Of a DNA stretch of 64,000 bases, positions 23,767 through 33,400 are shown in pieces. The translations under genes were made by a program, and so were the position numbers. Location: NCBI RefSeq assembly GCF_900129855.1, contig NZ_LT670819.1, positions 4,836,001-4,900,000 of the forward strand. Direction: 5' to 3'. The notes under the pieces are model-generated. The model worked only from the letters and a program-made list of their open reading frames with translations. It was not told the origin of the DNA and did not search any database. The first letter of the stretch is position 1. Each line of letters starts with the position of its first letter. The stretch is from Streptomyces sp. 3214.6. Its GTDB lineage: Bacteria; Actinomycetota; Actinomycetes; Streptomycetales; Streptomycetaceae.

Positions 23767-24297
23767 ATGCCGCGCACAAAGGGCGTGCTGTCGCTGACGG
23801 CAGCGGCGATCTGCTGCGCCGTCGCACTCACCGGCTGCTCGGACGACAACACCCCCTCGTCGGTGTCGTCGGGGGCGTCGGCGGCGGCGAGCAAGGCCGC
23901 CTCCGCCGCCGAGTCGCTGGGCAGGGAGGCCACCGCGGCCGCGTCCTCCCTCGCCTCCGAGGCCTCGTCGGCGCTCGCGTCGGCGGCGGCGGAGGTGGGC
24001 CGCCAGCTCGACGAGATCAAGGGCGGGGTGGACGCCAAAGGCGATGTGAAGCTCGGCACGCCGGGCGCCGACGGCGCCCGAAGCACGGTCGAGGTCACCG
24101 TCGTCAACAGCGCCGACTCGACGAAGTCCTTCGCCGTCCAGGTCGACTTCACCGACTCCGCGGGCAACCGGCTCGACACGGTCCTCGTCACCGTCTCGGA
24201 CGTCCCGGCCGGCAAGACCGGCAAGGCCACCGCCCGCAGCAACCGCACACTCTCCGGAACCGTGAAGGCGAAGCTGGCCCGGGCGGTGCGGTACTGA
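23767..24297 (+). CDS. Lipoprotein with FxLYD-like C-terminal domain
   Basis: This 176-residue lipoprotein starts at an ATG preceded by AGGAGGCACG. The lipobox is LTGCS (Cys at about 22). A Ser/Ala-rich helical spacer (residues about 30-80) links to a beta-sandwich domain with STVEVTVVNSADSTKSFAVQ and TVLVTVSDVPAGKTGKA, resembling the FxLYD family that handles exported ligands or stabilises surface proteins. A sound start and lipobox support the gene. Function is otherwise unknown. Confidence 0.8.
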   Translation: MPRTKGVLSLTAAAICCAVALTGCSDDNTPSSVSSGASAAASKAASAAESLGREATAAASSLASEASSALASAAAEVGRQLDEIKGGVDAKGDVKLGTPGADGARSTVEVTVVNSADSTKSFAVQVDFTDSAGNRLDTVLVTVSDVPAGKTGKATARSNRTLSGTVKAKLARAVRY

Positions 24298-24337
24298 GGC
24301 CGACGGGGGCCGCGCCGATGTTGACGGGGCTGGGAGC

Positions 24338-25048
24338 TCAGGCCATCCAGAAGAAGACGGCCGTCATCCGCTTCTCCTCCAGCGTCGTGCCGGAGTAACC
24401 GGTGGCGCTGTGGATGAGGTTGGCGTTGTAGAGGAGCAGCCGGTTGTACTTGTGGGGGACGCGTACGTCCTCCTCGAAGGCGTCCGGCGCGACGAACCGG
24501 GTGCCGAGGGCCTCGACGAGGTTGTTGTGCGGGGCCTGGACGACGTTGCCGCCGAGCCGCCCCCCGGGGAGGGACTGCCGGTAGAAGCTGGTCCCGCAGT
24601 CCTTGGGCACGGACGGGTTGAGGTACAGCACGGCGGCGTACCGGCACAGCGCACGCGAGTCGGAGTGCGGCCGGGGCGAGCTCTCCCCCTCGCCGACCAC
24701 CTGGATGCAGTTGTGGTTGAGGGTGCCGCCGCCGGGGGCCTGCTGCACCCACAGTTTCTGCGCGCCCGTCGCCTTCCTCACCAGCCGTTCCACGCGCCCG
24801 AGTTCGCCCGGCTCCAGCCCCGGCATGGTGCGCAGTCCGGGCCAACTCTCCGAGGTGTACGGGTGTCCCTTGACCCAGTCGTCCTTGGCGAGACAGCGCT
24901 CGCGGATCGCGGCGGCGTCGGCCTCGGGGAAGACGTCGTCGATCACCCAGTAGTCGCGGCCCTTGGTGGGCTTGCGGTAGGGCAGGACGGGAAGTGGACG
25001 CGTGGCGGCAGCCCTTGCGGGCTGGTGGGGCCGCTGTGGCATGGACAT
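24338..25048 (-). CDS. DUF6445-like Fe(II)/2-oxoglutarate dioxygenase-type protein
   Basis: This 236-residue protein has a likely iron-binding triad: H and D in PRPHSDSRALCRY and a distal H in ANLIHSATGYSG, followed by Arg in EEKRMTAVFF, the expected oxoglutarate-binding position. This resembles DUF6445, a family I recall as 2OG-Fe(II)-oxygenase-like. Substrate is unknown. The N-terminal 25 residues are Pro/Arg-rich. It converges on the lipoprotein gene (40 bp apart). Upstream of its start (25049-25190) I see no clear operator. Confidence 0.7.
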   Translation of the reverse strand: MSMPQRPHQPARAAATRPLPVLPYRKPTKGRDYWVIDDVFPEADAAAIRERCLAKDDWVKGHPYTSESWPGLRTMPGLEPGELGRVERLVRKATGAQKLWVQQAPGGGTLNHNCIQVVGEGESSPRPHSDSRALCRYAAVLYLNPSVPKDCGTSFYRQSLPGGRLGGNVVQAPHNNLVEALGTRFVAPDAFEEDVRVPHKYNRLLLYNANLIHSATGYSGTTLEEKRMTAVFFWMA

Positions 25049-25189
25049 GCGGCGAATCTAGGCCTGGGGTTCACCAGGACTCGCCCGCGATTTGGTCCGG
25101 ACTCTTCCGCGAACTGGTCAACCTTCCGTCAACCGGCTAGGGCCTCGGTCGGACTCCTGTGCCTGTTTCCGGCCCGTTCCCGGACCCCG

Positions 25190-25261
25190 TTGACAACTGC
25201 CGTCACTCCCTTCCATCATCATTCCACTAATCGAGTAGTGGAATGATGATGGAAGGGAGTG
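25190..25261 (+). promoter_or_regulatory. Promoter and 58-bp near-perfect palindrome (GntR/YtrA operator)
   Basis: The arms 25204-25229 and 25236-25261 are perfectly inverted over 26 bp (CACTCCCTTCCATC... versus ...GATGGAAGGGAGTG). The six-base centre ATCGAG breaks only one base pair (TCGA is itself palindromic). TTGACA at 25190-25195 is a clean -35 with a weak CATCAT -10 about 18 bases later inside the left arm. The right arm contains the ribosome site GGAAGGGAG. The site should be bound by the GntR protein encoded immediately after it, giving autorepression of the whole GntR-ABC operon. Confidence 0.8.
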
Positions 25262-25267
25262 GTGGCC

Positions 25268-25696
25268 GTGGAGTACCGCATCGACAGGCGGAGCGGGGTC
25301 CCCGCCTTCCAGCAGATCGTGCAGCAGACCAAACAGGCCCTGCGCCTGGGCGTACTGGCGCCGGGCGACCGGCTGCCCACCGCCAAGGACGTCGCCGAGA
25401 CGAGCGCGGTCAACCCGAACACCACCCTCAAGGCGTACCGCGAGCTGGAGCGCGAGGGCCTGGTCGAACCGCGACCGGGCCAGGGCACCTTCGTACGCCG
25501 CACGCTGGGCCGCCCCGAGACGGGCACCGACTCTCCGCTGTACGGGGAGCTGGTGGCGTGGATGTCGAAGGCGGCCGGGGCCGGTCTGGAGCAGGAGGAC
25601 GTGGCCGCGCTGGTCGCGTCGGCGCTGGAGAAGCAGTACGCCACCGGGACCACGGCGGTCACCGGGGCCACGACAACGAGGAGCACAGGTGAGTGA
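25268..25696 (+). CDS. YtrA-type GntR repressor of an ABC operon
   Basis: This 142-residue GntR regulator of the YtrA subfamily has a winged helix at residues 1-75 (RSGVPAFQQIVQQTKQALRL; VNPNTTLKAYRELEREGLVE; PGQGTFVRR). A short helical C-terminal segment of about 60 residues is typical of YtrA proteins, which control ABC transporters next to them, usually in response to cell-wall or antibiotic stress. The start GTG at 25268 has GGAAGGGAG eight bases upstream; two earlier GTGs at 25259 and 25262 lie on or too near that site. The gene overlaps the ATPase by eight bases. Confidence 0.88.
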   Translation: MEYRIDRRSGVPAFQQIVQQTKQALRLGVLAPGDRLPTAKDVAETSAVNPNTTLKAYRELEREGLVEPRPGQGTFVRRTLGRPETGTDSPLYGELVAWMSKAAGAGLEQEDVAALVASALEKQYATGTTAVTGATTTRSTGE

Positions 25697-26633
25697 CGTC
25701 ATGTACCCGGGGGAGCCGGCGCTCGAGGCGCACGGGCTGGGGATGCGCTACCGGCGGGGCTGGGCGCTGCGGGACTGCACCTTCCGGCTTCCGGCGGGCA
25801 GGATCTGCGGGCTGGTCGGCCCCAACGGGGCGGGCAAGACCACGCTGCTGAACCTCGCGGCCCATGTCCTGAAGCCGACGCAGGGCTCGCTCAGTCTGTT
25901 CGGCGAGCCGCCGGGCTCGGTGGAGTCCGGCCGGCGTACGGCCTTCCTCGCGCAGGAGAAGCCGCTGTTCCGTCGCTTCACCGTGGCGGAGACCCTGCGG
26001 CTGGGGCGGGAGCTGAACCCCGGCTGGGACCAGCGCGCCGCCGAGGACATCGTCCGCGCGGGCAATGTGCCCTTCGACGCGAAGATCGGCACCCTCTCCG
26101 GTGGCCAGCGCACCCGCGTCGCCGTCGCCCTCGCCTTCGGCAAGCGCCCCGACCTGCTGCTGCTCGACGAGCCGATGTCGGACCTCGACCCGGTCGTGCG
26201 CCACGAACTCATGGGCACCCTCCTCGCCGAGGCCGGCGAGCGCGGCACCACCGTGGTGATGTCCACCCACGTCCTCGCGGAACTGGACAACGTGTGCGAC
26301 TTCCTCGTCGTCGTCTCCGGCGGCGGAGTGCGCCTCGCCGGTGACGTGGACGACCTGATGACCGTGCACACCGTGGTCACCGGGGCCAGGGAGGGCGAGG
26401 GCCTGCCCGCCGCCCTCGGGTACCACACCCTCGTCGAGGCCCGGACCAGCGGACGGCAGTTCACCGCGCTGATCCGCCCGGAGGGCCCGGTCACCGGCCC
26501 CTGGGAGGCGGCCGCCCCGAGCATGGAGGAACTCCTGCTCGCCTATCTCCGCTCACCCGACGCACCACCGCTGATCACCCCCACCGCCCAGGTCCAGGGC
26601 CAGGCGTTCGGCACCGGGACGGTGGCGGCATGA
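25689..26633 (+). CDS. ABC transporter ATPase of the YtrA operon
   Basis: This 314-residue ATPase shows Walker A GPNGAGKTT (about 43-51), the signature LSGGQRTR (about 138-145), Walker B LLLLDEP, the D-loop SDLDP and an H-loop in STHVL. The C-terminal 80 residues form a regulatory extension as in ABC-2 exporters. The GTG start is inside the last codons of the GntR gene (coupled translation). It should pair with the permease at 26630, overlapping it by four bases. The substrate is not decided by sequence. Confidence 0.93.
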   Translation: MSDVMYPGEPALEAHGLGMRYRRGWALRDCTFRLPAGRICGLVGPNGAGKTTLLNLAAHVLKPTQGSLSLFGEPPGSVESGRRTAFLAQEKPLFRRFTVAETLRLGRELNPGWDQRAAEDIVRAGNVPFDAKIGTLSGGQRTRVAVALAFGKRPDLLLLDEPMSDLDPVVRHELMGTLLAEAGERGTTVVMSTHVLAELDNVCDFLVVVSGGGVRLAGDVDDLMTVHTVVTGAREGEGLPAALGYHTLVEARTSGRQFTALIRPEGPVTGPWEAAAPSMEELLLAYLRSPDAPPLITPTAQVQGQAFGTGTVAA

Positions 26634-27724
26634 GCACCTTCACCAGCCCCTCGACCGACGGCAAGAACGGGACGGCGAACCGGACGATGAACGGCACAAT
26701 GAACGCGACCACGAACGGACCCAGGCACGGGGCCAGGAACGCGACCGCCACGCAGGCCACCCGGCGCCCCAGCCTGAGCGGTATGACCTGGCTGGTCTGG
26801 CGCCAGCACCGGGCCGCGTTCTGGACCATGATCGCCGCCACCGTGCTCGGCGCGGCCTGGATGGTCTACCAGCGCGGCCAGATGATGAACTTCCTCGACG
26901 CCTACGGCTTCCCCGCCAAGAACCTCGACGACGCGGAAAAGCAGTTCAAGCCGTACATCAGCGCGTTCACCTCCGTCACCACCGGTCTCACGGCGATACC
27001 CGTCATGCTCGGTGTCCTCCTCGGCGCCCCGCTGCTCGCGGGCGACCTGGAGAACGGCACGGCCAAGCTGATCGCGGCCCAGTCCGTGAGCCGCACCCGC
27101 TGGCTCGCCACGAAGCTGGCGCTGGCCGGGCTGTTGGTCACGGTGACCACGGTCACGCTGTCGGCTGTGTTCGCCTGGTGGTGGAGCCCCATCAAGGCCC
27201 AGCCCCTGGACATCGACTGGACCTCCAGGGAGTTCTTCAACACCACGGGCCCCGTGCCCGTCGCCCTCTCCCTGCTCTCCGTGTTCGGCGGGGTGTTGAT
27301 CGGTGTGGTCCTGCGCCGCACGCTGGCGGCCATGGTCGTGACCCTCGGTTTCACCGTCGCCCTCCAGATGGTCTGGAGCCACTTCATGCTGTCGCTCGGC
27401 AACGTCCTCACGGCCACCAGCAAGCCTGTCAGCCCCGGCAGCCTAATCACATTTCCGGAGATACCCCGCACCGCGGCCGAGCTCGACTGGTCGTATGTCA
27501 CCGGCAGCGGGAAACTGGTCGACGTGACGACGTGCACGGAAACGCTGACGGAGCAGGCGACTGACCTGTGCATGAAGAAGGCGGACATCGTCGGCGCATC
27601 GATTGATTACATCCCCATGTCGCAGATGAGCGATATGCAGTGGTTCGGGGCGTCGATTCTGTTGGCCCTGACCGTCGGCGTCGTGGCGTTCCTCTTCTTC
27701 TGGGGTCGCAAGCGGCTCGTCTGA
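26630..27724 (+). CDS. ABC transporter permease of the YtrA operon
   Basis: This 364-residue membrane protein has an ATGA overlap with the ATPase. A Thr/Asn-rich N-terminus of about 40 residues (TMNGTMNATTNGPRHGARNA) precedes about six TM helices (ATVLGAAWMVYQ..., VMLGVLLGAPLLAGDLENG, LALAGLLVTVTTVTLSAVF, and a last IILLALTVGVVAFLFFWG-like helix). The ENGTAKLIAAQSVSRTRW loop is the coupling-helix type of ABC-2-like exporters. A large extracellular loop (residues about 260-330) includes two Cys, probably a disulfide. It ends 75 bp before a strong terminator. Confidence 0.88.
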   Translation: MSTFTSPSTDGKNGTANRTMNGTMNATTNGPRHGARNATATQATRRPSLSGMTWLVWRQHRAAFWTMIAATVLGAAWMVYQRGQMMNFLDAYGFPAKNLDDAEKQFKPYISAFTSVTTGLTAIPVMLGVLLGAPLLAGDLENGTAKLIAAQSVSRTRWLATKLALAGLLVTVTTVTLSAVFAWWWSPIKAQPLDIDWTSREFFNTTGPVPVALSLLSVFGGVLIGVVLRRTLAAMVVTLGFTVALQMVWSHFMLSLGNVLTATSKPVSPGSLITFPEIPRTAAELDWSYVTGSGKLVDVTTCTETLTEQATDLCMKKADIVGASIDYIPMSQMSDMQWFGASILLALTVGVVAFLFFWGRKRLV

Positions 27725-27798
27725 GTAGCCGTTCACACCCCCACAGGGGCACTCGCTCTCCACAATCCCCCGATGCGCGAGGCGGCCCTACTAGCTAC

Positions 27799-27848
27799 GT
27801 GAGAGCCCCCGTCCGCTGGAGCCGAAGCAGCCGGACGGGGGCTCTCAC
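27799..27848. terminator. Bidirectional terminator
   Basis: GTGAGAGCCCCCGTCCG and CGGACGGGGGCTCTCAC pair perfectly over 17 bp with a 16-base loop, between the convergent permease and small secreted protein genes. Confidence 0.88.
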
Positions 27849-27870
27849 ATTCACGTTCTCGCCCGCGTCC

Positions 27871-28233
27871 TCACGGAAGGAAGACGACCGAGCGCAGCTT
27901 GAGGCGGTCCATGGCGGGGCGGCCGTGCGGGCGCAGCGTCCAGGAGTCGCCCGAGCAGTCGGGCTCGGTGAAGACGACCGCGGTTTCGTCGGTGTCGTTG
28001 TGCGGGGCGAAGGCGGGCTCGGAGGCGTCCGGGTCCGCGACTTCGGCGAGCGTGACGCACTCACCGCTGGCCGGGTCGTGGAGGGCGACCGAGATCGGTT
28101 CCCCGTTCAGCCCGCCGACCTGGTACCCGAAGTCGCCGGTCGCGGCGTGGGCGGGGGTGGCGAGGGCGGCCGTGAGGGCGAGGGCGCCGCAGGCGGCGGC
28201 GACGGAGTGCCGGAGACGCACGTGGTTTCTCAT
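27871..28233 (-). CDS. Small secreted protein (120 aa)
   Basis: This 120-residue protein has a clear signal peptide (AAACGALALTAALATPAHAA) and a mature part of about 90 residues: GDFGYQVGGLNGEPISVALH and a C-terminal TEPDCSGDSWTLRPHGRP. Two Cys in the mature protein may form one disulfide. The beta-strand-rich mature region resembles small crystallin-like or inhibitor-like secreted proteins of Streptomyces, but I cannot name the family. No ribosome site is obvious before the ATG. The 246 bp upstream (28234-28479) hold only promoter DNA as far as I can see. Confidence 0.75.
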   Translation of the reverse strand: MRNHVRLRHSVAAACGALALTAALATPAHAATGDFGYQVGGLNGEPISVALHDPASGECVTLAEVADPDASEPAFAPHNDTDETAVVFTEPDCSGDSWTLRPHGRPAMDRLKLRSVVFLP

Positions 28234-28479
28234 TTCGCGAGGAGAGGCAGTTTCACCTGCACCTTCACCTCCTACGACGCCCCGTACGCACAGATCGGAA
28301 GCGGGAAGGTTTCTCTGTCATCCGTTCGGACCAACGCCCAGCGCCTCGCGGGGTCGCAGCGCACGCGTCCCCGCCCTCCCCACCCCCTCACACACGTTCT
28401 TCACTTCATGCACACAGAAACTCCCGGAACTGTGGCCTCCATCACAGCACACGCGGCCCGCGCCTGCTGAAGTGTCCGG

Positions 28480-28707
28480 ATGATCGGTCCCCTGCTGCGC
28501 CTCCTGCCGTTCTGGGTGCGCGAGCCCCTGCTCACGGCCTTCGGCGTCCTTTTCAGCGGCTTCCTCTTCTACGCTGCCGTCCGGGACGACGAGTGGAAGA
28601 TGGCCGCCCTCGGCGCCGCCGTCGTCCTGTTCACCGCGATCCGCATCCACACCATGAACCGCGCCCTGCGAGCCCGCCGCCTCCTCAAGGACGCCGAGGG
28701 CGCCTAG
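28480..28707 (+). CDS. Small membrane protein (75 aa)
   Basis: This 75-residue protein has two hydrophobic helices (EPLLTAFGVLFSGFLFYAAV and AALGAAVVLFTAIRI) and a basic C-terminal tail (NRALRARRLLKDAEGA). Arg-rich ends suggest both termini in the cytoplasm. The 3' end overlaps the stop of the opposing MOSC gene by 23 bp. Function is unknown. Confidence 0.65.
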   Translation: MIGPLLRLLPFWVREPLLTAFGVLFSGFLFYAAVRDDEWKMAALGAAVVLFTAIRIHTMNRALRARRLLKDAEGA

Positions 28708-29455
28708 TACCTGGCAGCAGGCCCGGATCCTCCGCCCGCAGCAGCACCTCGTCCCCCAGCAGCACCTCGTCCCCCAGCTGCACCTTCCCCTCCCGCCGCA
28801 CCTCGAAGTACGCGCCGAAGACGACCCCGCCGTCGTCCGCGCGGTGGTGGTCGGCGAGGGTGCGCAGGGGTTCCGGGCCCGCTCGGCGGCCGGTGGACTG
28901 GTCGATCATGGTGACCGCGCAGCGGATCGTGCCCTCCGTGAAGGCGAGTTCGGCATCGGCGATGCGAAGGCTCGCCGCGCTGTTCTCCGTGTGCGGGGCG
29001 GCCCAGCCGTCCACCACCAGGTTGGGGCGGAAGCGGGTCAGCGGGACGGGGGCGGCCCCGCGTTCGCGGATGCGGTGGTTCAGGGCGTCCAGGCTGGAGC
29101 GGGAGACCACATGGAGGCGGTTGCCGTTGCCCGCCGGTGAGCGGACCAGGGTGCTCGGGGCGCCGAGTACGTCGGTCAGCCAGGCGTTCACTGCCCCGTC
29201 GTCCGCCGGGCAGTCCGCCCGCACGGGCGGACTGCCCGGCGCTTTCAGGATCAGTTCACCCGAGTCGGTCAACTCCGGTGTGATCAGGGCCAGTCGGGGG
29301 TCTCCCCACTGCCAGCGCAGGTCGCCCTTCTCGTCGGCTATCGCGTATGTGCGGTCGTGCGGCAGGCCGGTGCGCGTCAGGGCCGCCGCCGTGAGCGGAG
29401 TGCCGGCGCAGCCCTTCACCGGGTAGTACGTGATACCGATCAACCTCGCTGCCAT
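28685..29455 (-). CDS. MOSC domain protein (molybdenum cofactor sulfurase-like)
   Basis: This 256-residue protein joins an N-terminal MOSC beta-barrel (LIGITYYPVKGCAGTPLTAA) to a MOSC domain (about 120-235). Visible landmarks are RFRPNLVVDG, EGTIRCAVTMIDQSTGRRAG with the conserved Cys, and GGVVFGAYFEV. MOSC proteins handle sulfur or molybdenum cofactor and often serve N-hydroxylated substrates. The end contains a six-codon duplication, LGDEVLLGDEVLL, from an 18-bp tandem repeat at 28738-28773, after the domain ends, so it is probably tolerated. Confidence 0.88.
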   Translation of the reverse strand: MAARLIGITYYPVKGCAGTPLTAAALTRTGLPHDRTYAIADEKGDLRWQWGDPRLALITPELTDSGELILKAPGSPPVRADCPADDGAVNAWLTDVLGAPSTLVRSPAGNGNRLHVVSRSSLDALNHRIRERGAAPVPLTRFRPNLVVDGWAAPHTENSAASLRIADAELAFTEGTIRCAVTMIDQSTGRRAGPEPLRTLADHHRADDGGVVFGAYFEVRREGKVQLGDEVLLGDEVLLRAEDPGLLPGTRRPRRP

Positions 29456-29632
29456 CCCCCGCGCCCCCTCGCCCGGCTGTCCGCCGATTCGTCGTCGGCG
29501 AAGTTTTTACCGGGCCGGATGAGTCCGAACCGGCTCGCGTTCGTATTTCTCTCTGTCCGACCCGCCAAGTGACGCACACCGACGACACATCGACGGCACT
29601 TCGGCGGATTCCCCGACCGGGCAGGAGGAACG

Positions 29633-30379
29633 GTGCAACTTTCGCGGAACGCGATGGGAACTCTCTTCGTGGGCGGCGCGTTGACACTGACGCTCGGCGC
29701 TCTCGTGTACCCATCGATGCTCGGCCTGGACACGGTGTCCACGTCGACCGACCGCATCATCGCGACCACCCAGTGGGGGCCGTTGACGGAAGCCGACCGG
29801 TCCTTCGTGGTGGCAGTGCGGGCAGCCGGTCTGTGGGAGTACCCGGTGGGGCAGATCGGTCTGCAGAAGGGGCAGAGCAAGGGCGTTCTCACCGCCAGTC
29901 AGCACCTGATCGACGGGCACGCGGCGCTGGACGAGACCTGCCGCAAGATCGCGCCGATGCTGAACATCACGATCCCCAACGTGGCCAGTCCGCAGCAGGA
30001 GGGCTTCGTCAACACCCTCAAGGCGGACCAGGGCAAGCAGTTCGACATCGACTTCGCCAACATCCTGCGTCAGACGCACGGTTCGATCTTCAACACCGTG
30101 GCGAAGATCCGCTCGACGACGAAGAACACGCTGGTGCGCGCCCTGGCCGACCAGGCCAACAACACCGTCCTGGACCACATCACGGTGATGGAGAAGACCG
30201 GCCTGGTCGACTTCGACACCACGCTGTTCAACCAGACGACCCCACCGAAGCTGCCCAAGTCGGACATGACCCCGCCGGTCCCGCCGCCCGGTCAGCCGCT
30301 GATCGTGCTCACCCCGCCGCCGAACGCCACCTCCACACCCGTGGACATCGGCGCCGCGGTGGGAGGCAACAACCAGTAG
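29633..30379 (+). CDS. DUF4142 protein with N-terminal membrane segment
   Basis: This 248-residue protein starts at a GTG after GGGCAGGAGGAACG. An N-terminal segment (ALTLTLGALVYPSMLGL) is a signal anchor. The domain at residues about 45-200 matches DUF4142, with repeated His/Gln-rich helices: TEADRSFVVAVRAAGLWEYP and QLIDGH-like motifs, ending TVMEKTGL. The last 45 residues are Pro-rich. DUF4142 proteins are periplasm- or surface-located four-helix bundles of unknown function. Positions 29456-29632 contain no gene. Confidence 0.82.
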   Translation: MQLSRNAMGTLFVGGALTLTLGALVYPSMLGLDTVSTSTDRIIATTQWGPLTEADRSFVVAVRAAGLWEYPVGQIGLQKGQSKGVLTASQHLIDGHAALDETCRKIAPMLNITIPNVASPQQEGFVNTLKADQGKQFDIDFANILRQTHGSIFNTVAKIRSTTKNTLVRALADQANNTVLDHITVMEKTGLVDFDTTLFNQTTPPKLPKSDMTPPVPPPGQPLIVLTPPPNATSTPVDIGAAVGGNNQ

Positions 30380-30410
30380 CCGCCCGGGCATCGGCCCACA
30401 CGTGCACGGC

Positions 30411-30449
30411 GGAGCGGGCCGGCCGACGCGATGTCGACCGGCCCGCTCC
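30411..30449. terminator. Terminator between convergent genes
   Basis: GGAGCGGGCCGGCCGAC pairs with GTCGACCGGCCCGCTCC (17 bp, one mismatch) with a five-base loop, serving the DUF4142 gene and the opposing subtilase gene. Confidence 0.82.
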
Positions 30450-30471
30450 TGTGCTGTTGTGCTGTTCGGGG

Positions 30472-33400
30472 TCACTCGCCCCGGAAGGCGTTGTGGATCG
30501 TCTGGGTGAGGGTGTTGCCCTGCTTGTCGACCACCGTGGCGCGCAGCGAGACGCTCTGACCGGCCGCGGGGTTGCGGACGAAGATCCCGAGCTTGCCGGC
30601 CGGCGTCTTCTTCCAGGTCGTGCCGTCGTAACTGACCTCGACGGTGAGGGACTTGAGGTTCGCCTCGGCCGCCGCGCCGACCACCGTCACCGGCACCCGG
30701 GTGACCGCCCCGGCGGGGACCGTCGAGTCGCCGTCGAGGTGCGGGGTGAAACGGACCACCGAGATCGGCAGTGCCTGCTCCGCCTTGGTGTGGGCGGAGG
30801 CGAAGGTCCAGGTCGCCTCGACCTCGATGGGCGCGGCTGCCGGGCCGCCGCGGGAGGCCTTCGCCGTGAGCTTGAAGTCACCGGAGTCCGCCGGGACGGT
30901 GACGCCCTCCCCGCAGCCCAGGAGGTTCGGTGAGGAAGCGACCTCGACGCCGTTCCGGTCCAGCGTGGCCGAGACGGTGTCGTCGGTGCCGTAGCTCCAG
31001 TTGCCCGTGCCGTCCCTGAGGAGGCTGAGGCAGCCCGTGATCCGGTCGCCGTTGCGCGTGACGCCCTCGCTCTCGCGGGTCACCAGCGCGGGGCCGAAGA
31101 CGCCGATGCCCAGGTCATGGCGGTAGGACTTGCCGGCTTCGTAGCGCTGGACGCCCGTGCCGTGCGACAGCTCCGGGTAGCTCCCGGTGTCGTCGTACTG
31201 GTCCAGCCCGGTGAACCAGTCGGCGCTCGCCTCCGTCGTCGCGTACGTCGTCGTCGCCACGGGCAGCGGACGCATGACGCCCGGGCTGAAGATGGAGCCG
31301 AAGGCGTCCGGGATGATCGGTCGGGCGGTGAGCATCCCCTGCTTCCCGGGGACCGTGGAGCCCAGCCGGGCGTCGATCTTCACCAGGTCCGCCGTTTTCG
31401 GATGCCGTTCGAAGCCCGTGGCCAGCCGGGTCGTCTTGCCGCCGTAGGAAAGGCGGTACTCCTTCGTGCCGTTGACGTCGAACGCGTCGAAGCCCTGGAA
31501 CAGGGTGCCCTCGGCCGCGAAGTCGGGGCCGAGCTGTGCGGTGCGGATGGTCGAGAAGTCGGTGCCGGCCATGCCGGTCGAGAAACCGAAATCGGGGGTG
31601 TTGAGCTCGGTGTACAGATCGACGGACTGGCGTTCAGCGGCCGGATCGGGACCGGTGATGTCGATGGGCTTCGCGGTGCGCGCGTCGAGCGTGACCGTCG
31701 TGTCCTTCGTGACCTCGAAGTGCGGCGCCGTGATCTGACTCCGGACCTCGTCCGAACCGGAGATCATCGCGTCGAGGTAGTAGTCCCCCTTCGGCACGCG
31801 CACCGTGTAGGAGCCCTTCGAGGGACTGCTCGCGTAGTTCTCTCCTGCGACGCCGAGACCGGAGAGCGGGTAGAGGCCGGGCCAGTAAACGGTCGTGGCC
31901 GGCTCGCCGTCGGCGCCGAGGTGGCGGACCGTCACCTCGTACGTCTCGACCTCGCGCTCGACGGCCGCCGTCGTCCTGACGGTCTGGGCCGCGCCGGTGG
32001 CCGTGACGACCGCCGTGTACACGCCGTTGACGTCGCCGCCGGGCCGGGTGTCGGCCGTCAGGGAGACCGTGGCCGTCCCGTTCGCGGGGACGGTCAGCCG
32101 CTGCGCGTCGAGCGTGAACATGTCCGCCGGAGCGGGCTTTCCGTCGGGGCCCGTCGCCGCCACCGACAGGTCGAAGGTGACCGGCTCGCTGCCCAGGTTG
32201 CGGTAGGTGAGCTGCTTGGCGGCGGGCGCGTCGTCCGCGTGCGGGTAGTTCTGGCGGGCGAACGCCACCGACGAGGGCTCGGAGACCGCCGTCTGCCCGA
32301 TCGCCGCGGCGACGTCGACACGACCGCCGCCCTCCGCGAGCGCGCCCGCGCCGGATGGCCGGGCAGACGCGACGAGCGCCGCCTTCAGCCGCGCGCCCGT
32401 CCAGTCGGGATGCTCCTGCTTGAGCAGCGCCGCCGCGCCCGCCACATGCGGGGTGGCCATCGACGTCCCGGAGAGGGTGGTGTATCCGGGCGGCTGCTCG
32501 CCGTACCGTCCGGCGAGAACGCTGCCGGGCGCGCTGGCGGCGGTGATGTCCACGCCGGGCGCCGTGATGTCGGGCTTGATCACCGTGCCGTCGGCGGCCG
32601 GACCGCGACCGGAGAACGAGGCGGCGGCGTCGCTGCCGTCGACCGCTCCCACCGACAGCGCCGCCTCGGCGCTCCCGGGCGAGTCGATGGTGCCCGCTTC
32701 GGGGCCGCTGTTGCCGGAGGCGGCGACGAAGAGGATGCCTCGCTCGGCCGAGAGCCGGTTGACGGCCTCTTCCACCAGGTCGACGCCCGGGAAGTCCTGG
32801 TGTCCCAGACTGAGGTTGACGATGTCGGCGTGCTGGGCGGCCGCCCATTCCATGCCGGCGACGATCTCGGAGTCGCTGCCGTACCCCCCGTCGTCGAGCA
32901 CCTTTCCGTCGAGGATGCGGGCGCCGGGGGCGACACCCTCGTATGTGCCGCCGGACTTGGCTCCCGTGCCGGCCGCGATGGACGCCACATGGGTGCCGTG
33001 GCCGGAGCGGTCCTTGGTGTCGCGTGAGGCGGAGAAGTTCTGCTCGGCCTCCTGCCGGCCCCGCAGGTCGGGGTGGGTCTCGTCGACTCCGGTGTCCAGG
33101 ACCGCGATCCGCACGCCGGTGCCGTCGTAGCCGGCCTGCCGTGCGGCGGGCACGCCGATCTGCGTCGCGCTCTTGTCGAGGCTCGCCCGGCGCATGCCGT
33201 CGAGGGAGATCCGGCGCAGCCCGGGGTCGGCGGTGCGCTGTCCGGCGAGGGCCCCGCCGGCCGGGCGCGTCAGGGTTTCCCAGACGTCCTTCGCGGCCGC
33301 GTCGGACACGGTGACGGCCTCGGCGTCGATCGACGGGAGGGAGCGGCGCACTGTGGCCCCGCCGTCCTCCCGCAGCTCGGACTTCAGGCTCCGGGCCGCC

